Source of the DNA: Pseudopedobacter sp035496935 | GTDB lineage: Bacteria > Bacteroidota > Bacteroidia > Sphingobacteriales > Sphingobacteriaceae | DNA length: 64,000 nucleotides | Assembly: GCA_035496935.1 (NCBI GenBank) | Contig: DATJED010000028.1 | Span: 62,001-126,000, forward strand | Direction of reading: 5' to 3' | Shown here: positions 35,636-48,951 of the stretch, piece by piece | How the letters are laid out: every line of letters begins with the position of its first letter | How positions within the stretch are numbered: position 1 is the stretch's first letter | Position numbers and translations under genes: made by a program | Notes under the pieces: generated by a model | Seen by the model: only the letters and a program-made list of their open reading frames with translations | Told to the model about the DNA's origin: nothing | The model's database searches: none

Positions 35636-36574
35636 ATGCTTAAAATCTTTGATAACAATGAGTTCTCCAATATTATAAATAAAGATGTTTCCTACTTGTC
35701 TTTTTATGAGAAGTATGCTGAAAGCTTTGATTTAAATATACTATATATAGTATATTTAAATAGTAAAAAAGAAGCTACCGTTGCCTTTATAATATTTGAA
35801 AAAGATAATAGTATTTTACATATAGCTCACTATAACTATTCTTTTTTATGGATTAAAAATAATTTGAAAAGTAAAGGATCGCGATTAGATTTTGCTGAAG
35901 CTGTTTATCTATTGAAAGAAAAATATGATAACATCGTCTTACGATTAACAAATATAGAAGATTTAAGGGCTTTTTCCTCTAATGGTTTCAAGATAGAAAT
36001 CAGATATACTTTTGTTAAAAAGACAGGTGATCTTAATTATTCTTACGGCATTCAAAAACACTATAAGAGAGGGCGTGATTTGCTAAAATTAAAATTTGAT
36101 GCAGAAGTCGACTTTGAAGAGATTTTTAGATATCAGATGAGCTTTTTAAATAAGAAGAGGATAAGCGTTGACAAAAAAGTTATATACAGATACCTAAATG
36201 GTCTTTGGAACGAAAATAAGTTAATTGCTTTTACGGTTATCGGCGGAAATCAATTAATCTATGCATCAGGAGTAGTATCATTGAACTATATGGAAGATGT
36301 AGCATATTTTCTGTTTTGCAACACCAAAGATGATAAAAACAAGTCGGCAATAAATGCTTTTATGTATATAGAAATACAGAAGCGCTTGTTTGATTTAGGA
36401 ATAAATAATTTTGATTATATGGGAGCTAATATTAAGAGCATAGCGGAGTTTAAACATACATTGAATCCTTATTTAATGCCTGTTTACTCAATAGTATGCG
36501 CTCGAAAAATTATCGATCTGATCGCAATTGCAAGATCAGTTAATTTTTTTTTAAAAAGACTACTAGCCATATAA
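35636..36574 (+). CDS. GNAT/FemAB-like acyltransferase, first paralogue
   Basis: The 312-residue protein lacks a signal peptide and TM segments in its main body. Its C-terminal half shows the pattern of FemAB/BioF2-like transferases: LIAFTVIGGNQLIYASGVVS, then AFMYIEIQKRLFDLG, and FDYMGANIKSIAEFKHTLNP, which resembles the substrate-binding end of peptidoglycan-bridge aminoacyltransferases. The group specificity is unknown. A paralogue follows 42 nt later and a flippase after that. Composition is AT-rich, with many ATA and AGA codons unlike murF-alr or purL, which suggests transfer. Confidence 0.65.
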   Translation: MLKIFDNNEFSNIINKDVSYLSFYEKYAESFDLNILYIVYLNSKKEATVAFIIFEKDNSILHIAHYNYSFLWIKNNLKSKGSRLDFAEAVYLLKEKYDNIVLRLTNIEDLRAFSSNGFKIEIRYTFVKKTGDLNYSYGIQKHYKRGRDLLKLKFDAEVDFEEIFRYQMSFLNKKRISVDKKVIYRYLNGLWNENKLIAFTVIGGNQLIYASGVVSLNYMEDVAYFLFCNTKDDKNKSAINAFMYIEIQKRLFDLGINNFDYMGANIKSIAEFKHTLNPYLMPVYSIVCARKIIDLIAIARSVNFFLKRLLAI

Positions 36575-36616
36575 AGTTAGATTGTTTTACACATGCATTG
36601 TTAAAGTAAGGTTAAG

Positions 36617-37603
36617 ATGTCGAGCTCTAAATTTAAGATGGTTATTGTTGCCAATCTAGATGACTGGTTTAGAATAACAAAAAATGTAGGCAAAACATCT
36701 ATAACTTCAGATCCTGCTTTTATTGAAGTAATATCTAATGTTTTTAACGTCCGCCCATTTATTGTTGTTGTTTATAAATATGAAGAACCTTTATTGGGAT
36801 GTGTATTATATAAAAAAGGTAATTCAATTACGCATCCGCTTAGCAATATATATACATCTATTTGGTTAAATTCATCGTCTGATCTCCTAATTCAAGAAAC
36901 CATGCTGTTTTGGTTGACCGAGTTAATAAAATACTTCAAAAGGATAGAATTTAATCTGCCACCTGAGATTGCGGACATACGTGTTTTTTACCATGTAGGC
37001 TTTAAAGCTTATACTTATTATACATATATTAATAACTTAGAAAACGCGATAACAATTAAACCCAAAATTGAAAATTTGATAAAAAGAGCTGAAAATCAAG
37101 AAATTGAGTTTAATTGGAACGATAAGTCAATTGATCTGATAAAACAACAAACAGATAGTTTCAAAAGTTTAGGCTATAAAAAGAATTATACACATAAAAT
37201 AGAGCTAGTAATAAAGAAACTATTAGAATTAGGGATGTTAATTCCAGTTAGTGCGAGAGAAAAAAATACTAGAGATTTGTTGGCATCATCCTATATCCTC
37301 TCAGACTATTATAATAAAACTGCTTTAAACCTTTTTTTAACATCCGATAAAAAAAATTATAATACTGGCGTTCACAGTGCTATATATTTTAGAAATCTAC
37401 AGTTCTTAAAATCTGAGGGGTATCGATTTTTTGATCTATGTGGAGCAACTACCCTGGGAATAGGTAATTTTAAAGCTAATTTCAGAGGAGATTTAACACC
37501 TTTTTATATCGTTAAATTCAGTAGATTAAGATGGAACGCAATTCTTATAACCCGTAATTTTAAAAAGTTCATGATGTCCTTAAAAAATAGACTCAACTTT
37601 TAA
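36617..37603 (+). CDS. GNAT/FemAB-like acyltransferase, second paralogue
   Basis: The 328-residue protein has the same layout as its upstream neighbour, with HSAIYFRNLQFLKSEG and FFDLCGATTLGIGNFKANF in the corresponding positions. The N-terminal half has diverged (PFIVVVYKYEEPLLGCVLY, WFRITKNVG). Two FemAB-like proteins side by side suggest sequential transfers to one acceptor, as in peptidoglycan cross-bridge synthesis, but an acylation of a surface glycan is equally possible. It is 15 nt from the flippase gene. AT-rich like its neighbours. Confidence 0.6.
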   Translation: MSSSKFKMVIVANLDDWFRITKNVGKTSITSDPAFIEVISNVFNVRPFIVVVYKYEEPLLGCVLYKKGNSITHPLSNIYTSIWLNSSSDLLIQETMLFWLTELIKYFKRIEFNLPPEIADIRVFYHVGFKAYTYYTYINNLENAITIKPKIENLIKRAENQEIEFNWNDKSIDLIKQQTDSFKSLGYKKNYTHKIELVIKKLLELGMLIPVSAREKNTRDLLASSYILSDYYNKTALNLFLTSDKKNYNTGVHSAIYFRNLQFLKSEGYRFFDLCGATTLGIGNFKANFRGDLTPFYIVKFSRLRWNAILITRNFKKFMMSLKNRLNF

Positions 37604-37618
37604 TATTTAATTATAAGG

Positions 37619-38801
37619 ATGCTGAAAAAAATCTTTTATAATTTCCAGAACTCTGTCGGATTTACTCTTATTAATTTAATAATTGTTGTTTATACCTTAA
37701 AGTACTTGGGTACAAGCGGAAGAGGAAGCGTAAGTTTATTCTTATTAAACGTTTCCATTATACAAATTTTTACGGCTGTTATTGGAACAAGTTCAATAGG
37801 TTTTGTTGTCTCTCGTCTTCCTCTGTCTTCGGTTGTGTTAGCTTCTACTCTTTGGACGTTTCTGGTGTCTATATTTACAGGCGTTATAATGTACTACATT
37901 AAAGTAATACCTTTTGGATATTTCTACGTTACTTTGGTTTCTGCGGTCCTATTCTCAATAATTCAAAATTTCATGGAGATTTTTCTAATCAAAAATCATC
38001 ATTTTAAATATAACCTTGCAAGGATACTGCAACCTATAATACAATTGATTTTAGTTTTTGTGTTTATACAATTGTATGGGAAATTAAACGTTGCTGACTA
38101 TATCCATTGCTTAATTGCTGCTTTAATAGTTAATTCAATATATACAGGTTACCAATTAAAATCCAATTTTTATTTAGAGAAAATAAAAAGATTGGAAGTA
38201 ACCTTTACAATAATATTTAAAATAGGAATAGTAAATCAGCTCAATAATTTAATCCAGCTATTTAATTTAAGGATTACTTTCTTTTTTATAAACAAGTTGT
38301 TAGGGGTAGCTATGTTAGGTTTTTTTTCAATTGCTATTCTTATATCTGAATCTGTATGGATGTTTTCTAAGAGTGTGTCGCTGATTTTTTTTTCCGAAAT
38401 TGTTAAGAAAAAAGATTCAACTGGATTAAAACCGTTAAGATCGAAAGCTTTGTTTATAAGTTTCCTAGGTACACTTGTTATTCTCGCAGGCGTATTGTTA
38501 TTGCCTGATTTTGTGTTTGTTAAGTTATTTGGTGCCGACTTTAGTAATTTAAAAGCCATTATTATTTTCTTTGTTCCAGGGATTTTAATTAAGTCTTTAA
38601 ATACAATATATCTAGAATATAATGCCGTTATAGGAAAACGATATGTTAACACACGTTCTTCTGTTTCTGGATTTGTAACAATGGCGATTTTAGGATATGT
38701 GCTGACCTATAAGTTTGGTCTATATGGTGCCGCTACTGCGTCAAGTATTTCTCAGATTTCATCGTTTGCTTATTTGTTATGGGCAGAAAAAAGAATAAAG
38801 A

Positions 38802-38809
<8 letters not shown>
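37619..38809 (+). CDS. oligosaccharide flippase-like (Wzx/MATE-type) membrane protein
   Basis: The 396-residue protein has about 11-12 TM segments. The opening FQNSVGFTLINLIIVVYTLKYLG followed by GRGSVSLFLLN is typical of polysaccharide flippases of the MOP superfamily, and the end (LYGAATASSISQISSFAYLLW) also fits. It should move a lipid-linked sugar or similar polyprenyl-linked molecule across the inner membrane. It is the third gene of the AT-rich group; no glycosyltransferase is included, so the cargo is open. The stop overlaps the convergent porU2 gene by 8 nt. Confidence 0.8.
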
Positions 38810-43694
<4,885 letters not shown>

Positions 43695-43742
43695 AGAGCC
43701 TTAATATGTTCGAAATCCCTTTTTCTAACTGGATTGAATTTT

Positions 43743-43750
43743 TAACTTTG
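43743..43750 (+). promoter_or_regulatory. -7 promoter element of purL
   Basis: TAACTTTG matches TAnnTTTG and ends 27 nt before the TTG at 43778. If used, the upstream ATG at 43706 is not in the transcript. Confidence 0.5.
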
Positions 43751-43759
43751 AACCAAATT

Positions 43760-43767
43760 CAAATATA
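43760..43767 (-). promoter_or_regulatory. -7 promoter element of porU2
   Basis: The minus strand reads TATATTTG (TAnnTTTG), predicting a leader of about 60 nt before the porU2 ATG at 43694. It lies 10 bp from the purL element and points the other way, so the two promoters overlap. Confidence 0.45.
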
Positions 43768-43777
43768 CTTAGCAAAA

Positions 43778-46000
43778 TTGGAAAATTCACAACTTACCAC
43801 ACTCGATACCGCAAAAGAATTAGGTTTAAGACCAGAAGAATTCGATAAAATTAAGGAAATTTTGGGGCGTACGCCCAATTTTACAGAACTATCTATTTTT
43901 TCTGTGATGTGGAGCGAGCACTGTTCTTACAAAAATTCAATCATTTGGCTTAAAAAATTGCCTAAAGACGGTCCGCGGATGTTGGCCAAAGCCGGTGAAG
44001 AGAACGCCGGAATGGTAGATTTGGGCGATGGTATTGCTTGTGTTTTCAAAATAGAATCGCACAACCATCCTTCGGCTTTAGAGCCTTACCAAGGAGCGGC
44101 AACGGGAGTAGGGGGGATCAACCGTGACATTTTCACGATGGGCGCCCGTCCAATTGCGCAATTGAACTCTTTGCGTTTTGGCGACCCAAACCATCCAAAA
44201 ACTCAATGGTTAATTAAAGGTGTGGTAAAAGGAATTGGGGATTACGGAAACGCCTTCGGAATCCCAACCGTTGGAGGCGAGGTTTTCTTTGACGAATGTT
44301 ACCACGTAAATCCGCTGGTTAATGCCATGTCTGCCGGGATAGTAAAAGTTGGCGAAACAGCTTCTGCAACTTCTTACGGCGTGGGCAACCCGGTTTATAT
44401 CGTAGGTTCAGCAACAGGTAAAGACGGTATTAACGGAGCTTCATTCGCTTCAAAAGATATTTCTGATGATTCCGTAAATGATTTACCAGCTGTTCAAGTT
44501 GGAGATCCGTTCCAAGAAAAATTATTGTTAGAAGCTTCGTTAGAAGTAATTCAAACCGGTGCTGTTATTGGTATGCAGGATATGGGCGCTGCCGGTATCA
44601 TCTGTTCAAACTCAGAAATGAGCGCAAAAGGCGAACACGGAATGCGCATTGATTTAGATAAAGTTCCAACTCGTCAACAGAACATGTTGCCTTTCGAGAT
44701 TCTATTGTCAGAATCCCAGGAGCGTATGCTAATTGTGGTTGAAAAAGGTAAAGAAGCTTTGGTAGAGGCGGTTTTTGATAAGTGGGATTTAAATTGCGCT
44801 ATCATTGGCGAAGTTACCGATACAAAACGTCTTCAGTACTATATGAATGGTGAATTGGTTGCCGATGTACCTGCTGATGATTTAGTTTTAGGCGGAGGAG
44901 CTCCGGTTTACGAAAGAGAATACAAAGAACCAGCATATTTCCAAGAGTTCAAAAAGTTCAAAATTGAGGATGTTAAACAACCGGCAGATTTAAAGTCGGT
45001 TGCACAACATTTAACGTCTCATCCAAATATCGCATCGAAAAGATGGGTAACCACCCAGTACGATTCGATGGTTGGTACTGCAAATATGACGACCAATAAG
45101 CCTAGCGACGCGGCTGTTGTTTCTGTTAAAGATACCAACAAAGCCATCGTTTTAACGGTCGACTGTAACTCGCGTTATGTAAACGCTGATCCCGAAACTG
45201 GTTGTGCTATCGCTGTTGCTGAGGCTGCCCGTAACATTACCTGCGCAGGTGGAGACCCAGTAGCGATTACCAATTGCTTGAATTTCGGAAATCCTTATGT
45301 TCCCGAAGTTTATTGGCAGTTTGTGGGTGCAATTAAAGGGATGAGCGCTGCTTGTACCAAGTTTGAAACACCTGTAACTGGTGGAAACGTTTCTTTCTAT
45401 AACCAGTCATCAGACGAAGGCCCGGTTTTCCCGACGCCAACTATCGGTATGTTGGGTGTTATGGACAATATCGATAACATGATGACTTTAGATTTCAAAC
45501 AAAAAGGAGATTTAATTTATCTAATCGGCGAAAGCCATAACGATATTGCTTCTTCACAATATTTGGCTTCGTACCATAAAATTAGCAAGTCGCCTGCTCC
45601 GGTTTTTGATTTAGAGAAAGAATACGAGATGCATCAGGTGGTTAAAGCTTTAATCCAAAACAAGTTGGCACAATCTGTACACGATGTTGCTGATGGCGGA
45701 CTTTATATTGCCTTGTTAGAGAGCGCAATGCCTAATAATTTAGGTTTCGATATTGAAACGGATATTGAAATCCGTAAAGATGCTTTCCTTTTTGGCGAAG
45801 CTCAAGGAAGGGTAGTGGTTTCGGTGTCTCAAGCGCAAGAAGAAGCTTTTATTGAGTTTATGGCAACTGTAGATACAGATTTTACGCTTTTAGGAAATGT
45901 AACCGATGGCGATTTAATAATAGATGAAGAACTTTTTGCTAACGTAGGTGATGCAAAAAACACTTTTGATAATGTTTTGCATAATATTTTAGGCGAGTAA
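43778..46000 (+). CDS. purL: phosphoribosylformylglycinamidine synthase subunit PurL (small type)
   Basis: This ATP-dependent enzyme of purine synthesis converts FGAR to FGAM with glutamine-derived ammonia from PurQ; PurS and PurQ are needed by this short form and are not in the window. Signatures are SVMWSEHCSYKNS, FKIESHNHPSALEPYQGAAT, GMQDMGAAGI and VHDVADGGLY. With the TTG start at 43778 the protein is 740 residues, close to the usual length; the in-frame ATG at 43706 would add 24 hydrophobic residues encoded by promoter DNA, so I prefer TTG. A strong terminator follows. Confidence 0.93.
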   Translation: MENSQLTTLDTAKELGLRPEEFDKIKEILGRTPNFTELSIFSVMWSEHCSYKNSIIWLKKLPKDGPRMLAKAGEENAGMVDLGDGIACVFKIESHNHPSALEPYQGAATGVGGINRDIFTMGARPIAQLNSLRFGDPNHPKTQWLIKGVVKGIGDYGNAFGIPTVGGEVFFDECYHVNPLVNAMSAGIVKVGETASATSYGVGNPVYIVGSATGKDGINGASFASKDISDDSVNDLPAVQVGDPFQEKLLLEASLEVIQTGAVIGMQDMGAAGIICSNSEMSAKGEHGMRIDLDKVPTRQQNMLPFEILLSESQERMLIVVEKGKEALVEAVFDKWDLNCAIIGEVTDTKRLQYYMNGELVADVPADDLVLGGGAPVYEREYKEPAYFQEFKKFKIEDVKQPADLKSVAQHLTSHPNIASKRWVTTQYDSMVGTANMTTNKPSDAAVVSVKDTNKAIVLTVDCNSRYVNADPETGCAIAVAEAARNITCAGGDPVAITNCLNFGNPYVPEVYWQFVGAIKGMSAACTKFETPVTGGNVSFYNQSSDEGPVFPTPTIGMLGVMDNIDNMMTLDFKQKGDLIYLIGESHNDIASSQYLASYHKISKSPAPVFDLEKEYEMHQVVKALIQNKLAQSVHDVADGGLYIALLESAMPNNLGFDIETDIEIRKDAFLFGEAQGRVVVSVSQAQEEAFIEFMATVDTDFTLLGNVTDGDLIIDEELFANVGDAKNTFDNVLHNILGE

Positions 46001-46015
46001 AATTTCTCTCCCATT

Positions 46016-46060
46016 AAAAAGGGCTAATATTCCATAATTGGAAATTAGCCCTTTTCTTTT
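46016..46060 (+). terminator. intrinsic terminator after purL
   Basis: A 16-bp stem with one bulged A (AAAAGGGCTAATATTCC / GGAAATTAGCCCTTTT) is followed by a T-rich tail, 16 nt after the purL stop. Confidence 0.9.
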
Positions 46061-46102
46061 ATAAAGAAACCAATATCTCGGTTTCTTCTTCGATATCCAA
46101 AT

Positions 46103-46366
46103 TTATCGTTTTTTAAAGGCAACGCTGTCTTTGCTAACGCTTACGTCCGTTGACCCTGTATTCACTTCAGCTCCATTTTTGTCAACTGTAACATTTGTTG
46201 GTGGCTCAGTAGTGGCATTATGGGCTGGTGTTCTCGAATCCTGAGTGGTGCTTTTTTCAACAACAACAGTGTCTTTATGGTCTTCAGTTTTCTGATTGTT
46301 ATTGCAGGCTGTTGCAACAATTAATCCCAAACTAATCATTGCTAAATATAAATTATTTCTTTTCAT
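46103..46366 (-). CDS. small putative lipoprotein, 87 aa
   Basis: The N-terminus (MKRNNLYLAMISLGLIVATAC) is a lipoprotein signal with lipobox VATAC, so Cys21 should carry the lipid. The remaining 66 residues are Thr/Asn/Asp/Lys-rich, low complexity and probably disordered (NNNQKTEDHKDTVVVEKS). Similar tiny lipoproteins are frequent in Sphingobacteriaceae; no function is known. It is convergent to purL. Confidence 0.8.
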   Translation of the reverse strand: MKRNNLYLAMISLGLIVATACNNNQKTEDHKDTVVVEKSTTQDSRTPAHNATTEPPTNVTVDKNGAEVNTGSTDVSVSKDSVAFKKR

Positions 46367-46479
46367 GACTCTCGTTTTAATTAATAGCTTACAAAACAGA
46401 TGCCATTAAATTCCCAGAAATATATTGTTTGGTCTGAATTTGATTTTCTATTACTTCTTATAGGTAATTCTCCGTGTAA

Positions 46480-46514
46480 AATAAAAAAGCCTTACGGGAC
46501 TTAACTCGTAAGGC
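46480..46514 (-). terminator. intrinsic terminator after aroC
   Basis: On the minus strand the stem GCCTTACG / CGTAAGGC with a 10-nt loop is followed by a T-run. It is 23 nt past the aroC stop and ends the aromatic gene block. Confidence 0.9.
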
Positions 46515-46536
46515 AATGAGATATCATATTTTAAAA

Positions 46537-47625
46537 CTACCTATAAATCTGATTACGTAAATAATGGTCTGCAACTACCAAAGCAGTCATTGCTTCAACA
46601 ATTGCAACTGCTCTTGGAACAACGCAAGGGTCATGGCGACCTTTGCCCTTAATTTCCGCAGCTTCGCCAGCCACATTCACAGTTTCCTGATTGGTCATAA
46701 TGGTAGCAACTGGTTTAAAAGCAACCCTAAAGTTGATGTCCATTCCATTAGAAATACCGCCCTGTATACCTCCAGAAAAGTTAGTTTTAGTAATTACTTT
46801 TCCGTTCTCATCGTTCATAAAGACATCATTATGTTGTGAACCTCGCATGGTGGAGCCATCAAAACCAGAGCCGTAATCAAAGCCATGTACAGCATTGATG
46901 CTCAACATCGCTTTTCCTAAATCGGCATGTAGTTTATCAAAAACGGGTTCGCCTAAGCCAACGGGGCAATTTTTAATGTAACAAGTTACTTTGCCGCCGA
47001 TGGTATCGCCTTCTTTTCTAACACTATCAATTAGCTGAATCATTTCTTCTGCGGTTGCTAAATCAGCACAACGTACAATATTGCTTTCGCGGAGATTTAC
47101 AAATTCCTCAGCGTTATTAATCTCAATAGCAGGCGCATCAATCAAACCTACGCTGCTTACATGAGCAACAACATCAATTCCTAATTGTTTTAAATACAGT
47201 TTAGCTAATGCACCGGCAGCTACACGAGCAGCAGTTTCCCGGGCAGAGGAACGTCCGCCACCACGGTGATCTCTAATTCCGTATTTACTTTGATACGTAA
47301 AATCAGCGTGTGAAGGACGGAAAGTATCTTTGTTATGATCGTAATCTTTTGATTTTTGGTCCTCATTTGGGATGATAATCGCAATTGGGGTTCCGGTAGT
47401 TTTACCTTCAAAAACTCCTGATAAAATCTGGCAAGTGTCTGATTCTTTTCTTTGCGTCGTAATTTTTGACTGACCTGGTTTTCGTTTATCCAGTTCTTGT
47501 TGAATAAAATCCAAATCAACCTCAATGTTGGACGGACAGCCGTCTATAATTACACCAATTGCAGCGCCATGCGATTCGCCAAAAGTGGTTATTTTAAATA
47601 TTTGCCCGAAGGAATTTCCTGCCAT
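46537..47625 (-). CDS. aroC: chorismate synthase
   Basis: The 362-residue FMN-dependent enzyme makes chorismate from EPSP, the last common step of aromatic amino acid synthesis. Characteristic blocks are GNSFGQIFKITTFGESHG at the N-terminus, SHADFTYQSKYGIRDHRGGG near 115, SSARETAARVAAGA near 130 and GGISNGMDI near 290. Length is standard. It is the last gene of the pheA to aroC block, separated from aroA by a 78-bp gap filled by two inverted heptamer arrays. Confidence 0.98.
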   Translation of the reverse strand: MAGNSFGQIFKITTFGESHGAAIGVIIDGCPSNIEVDLDFIQQELDKRKPGQSKITTQRKESDTCQILSGVFEGKTTGTPIAIIIPNEDQKSKDYDHNKDTFRPSHADFTYQSKYGIRDHRGGGRSSARETAARVAAGALAKLYLKQLGIDVVAHVSSVGLIDAPAIEINNAEEFVNLRESNIVRCADLATAEEMIQLIDSVRKEGDTIGGKVTCYIKNCPVGLGEPVFDKLHADLGKAMLSINAVHGFDYGSGFDGSTMRGSQHNDVFMNDENGKVITKTNFSGGIQGGISNGMDINFRVAFKPVATIMTNQETVNVAGEAAEIKGKGRHDPCVVPRAVAIVEAMTALVVADHYLRNQIYR

Positions 47626-47636
47626 TTCTTTTTGAG

Positions 47637-47664
47637 TTGAAAGTTGAAAGTTAAAAGTATAAAG
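47637..47664 (-). repeat. heptamer array before aroC
   Basis: On the minus strand it reads as four units CTTTATA, CTTTTAA, CTTTCAA, CTTTCAA. It lies 11 nt upstream of the aroC ATG and is inverted relative to 47686-47716. Confidence 0.75.
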
Positions 47665-47685
47665 TTTTTAAACGTTATACAGGTG

Positions 47686-47716
47686 CTTTCTACTCTGTAC
47701 TTTCTACTTTTTACTT
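47686..47716 (+). repeat. heptamer array overlapping the aroA stop codon
   Basis: Four units CTTTCTA, CTCTGTA, CTTTCTA, CTTTTTA and a partial CTT. The aroA stop codon (47704-47706) and last three codons are inside it. With 47637-47664 it can form an imperfect stem of about 25 bp. Confidence 0.75.
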
Positions 47717-48951
47717 ATATAAAATCCTATTTTCTTAAAATCTTCCCAAAAATGTGGGTACGATTTTTCTACAACCATTGCTTCTTCTACAATAACCTCG
47801 TCAATAACCGAAGCAAGTGATGCAAAAGCCATCGCCATGCGGTGGTCTTCGTAAGTGGCGACTGTCAACTGTTTAGGGAAGTGTAAGCCTTCACAGTTTA
47901 ACTGATAAATATCCGCTTGTGATTCACCTAATTTTACACCAATTTTTGCCAGTTCTGTTTGTAGCGCAAAAATACGATCAGTTTCTTTGATTTTTAACGT
48001 TTCTAAACCTGTGAAACTAAATTCTTTTCCTAAAACCGCGGCAACAACTACAACTGTTTGCGCTAAATCCGGACATTTTTTAAAATCTAAAAGTTGAGGT
48101 TTAATATCTAGATCAACTTTTTCAATTGTAATTCCAGTCTCGTTGTAAGTGGTAGTTACGCCAAACAAACTCATGATTTCTGCAATGGCACTATCGCCCT
48201 GTAAGCTGTCTTTTTTTAAGTTTGGAAGATGAATAATTGATTGCTTGGAAAGCGCCGCAACACTGTACCAATAAGAAGCAGCGCTCCAATCTGGTTCAAT
48301 TGTTAATGTAGTTTCCTCAAATTTTTGAGGAGCGATACTGATGATTTCATTATTCCACGAATATTGGACACCGCATTGTTGTAACATTGCTAAAGTCATT
48401 TCCACATAAGGCCGAGAAGTAAGCTCGTCAATAATTTCTAAATCCAAACCTTCTGACAATGAACTTCCGATTAATAGCAAAGCCGTTAAAAATTGCGAGC
48501 TAATATCTCCTCTAATGGCAATATGTTTTGATTTTTGCTGAAATTCGCCGTTCACTAAAACTGGCGGAAAACCGTCCACTTCTTTATAAGAAATAGCTGC
48601 TCCTAGAGTTTTTAAAGCATCCACTAAAATACCAATTGGGCGTTGTTTCATCCGCTCGGTTCCAGTAATTTCTACTTTTTTGCCACGCAAAGAAAGGTAA
48701 GCCGTTAAAAATCGCATTGCTGTACCAGCCGGACCAACATTTACAACAGCGTTATTGTTTTTAATTTGCTGGTTAATGATGTTATCAAGGGTAACGGTAT
48801 CTGCAGCGGAGGAAAGGTTTTTAATATTTACCTTTCCATCACTCAATGCAGCTAAAACTAAGGCTCTGTTGCTTTCGCTTTTTGAGCCGGTTAGTTCAAT
48901 GGTTTCTTCGGTTTTTAGCGCTCCCTTTTTTATGATAAATGATGAACTCAT
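47704..48951 (-). CDS. aroA: 3-phosphoshikimate 1-carboxyvinyltransferase (EPSP synthase)
   Basis: The 415-residue enzyme joins phosphoenolpyruvate to shikimate-3-phosphate. Motifs are GSKSESNRALVLAAL near residue 22, VGPAGTAMRFLTAYLS near 78, RGDISSQFLTALLLIG, IKETDRIFALQTELAKIG near 320 and YEDHRMAMAFAS near 370. Residue order in the PAGTAMR region is worth noting because this loop varies between enzyme classes. The start ATG overlaps the DAHPS-CM stop by one base (TAATG), so translation is coupled. The last codons run into a heptamer array, so the C-terminal residues ISKK may not be ancestral. Confidence 0.97.
   Translation of the reverse strand: MSSSFIIKKGALKTEETIELTGSKSESNRALVLAALSDGKVNIKNLSSAADTVTLDNIINQQIKNNNAVVNVGPAGTAMRFLTAYLSLRGKKVEITGTERMKQRPIGILVDALKTLGAAISYKEVDGFPPVLVNGEFQQKSKHIAIRGDISSQFLTALLLIGSSLSEGLDLEIIDELTSRPYVEMTLAMLQQCGVQYSWNNEIISIAPQKFEETTLTIEPDWSAASYWYSVAALSKQSIIHLPNLKKDSLQGDSAIAEIMSLFGVTTTYNETGITIEKVDLDIKPQLLDFKKCPDLAQTVVVVAAVLGKEFSFTGLETLKIKETDRIFALQTELAKIGVKLGESQADIYQLNCEGLHFPKQLTVATYEDHRMAMAFASLASVIDEVIVEEAMVVEKSYPHFWEDFKKIGFYISKK

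Noticed and set aside
38236..38652. Minus-strand open frame opposite the flippase gene
   Set aside because: The plus frame has clear transmembrane pattern; the minus frame is a lysine/asparagine-rich shadow in AT-rich DNA.
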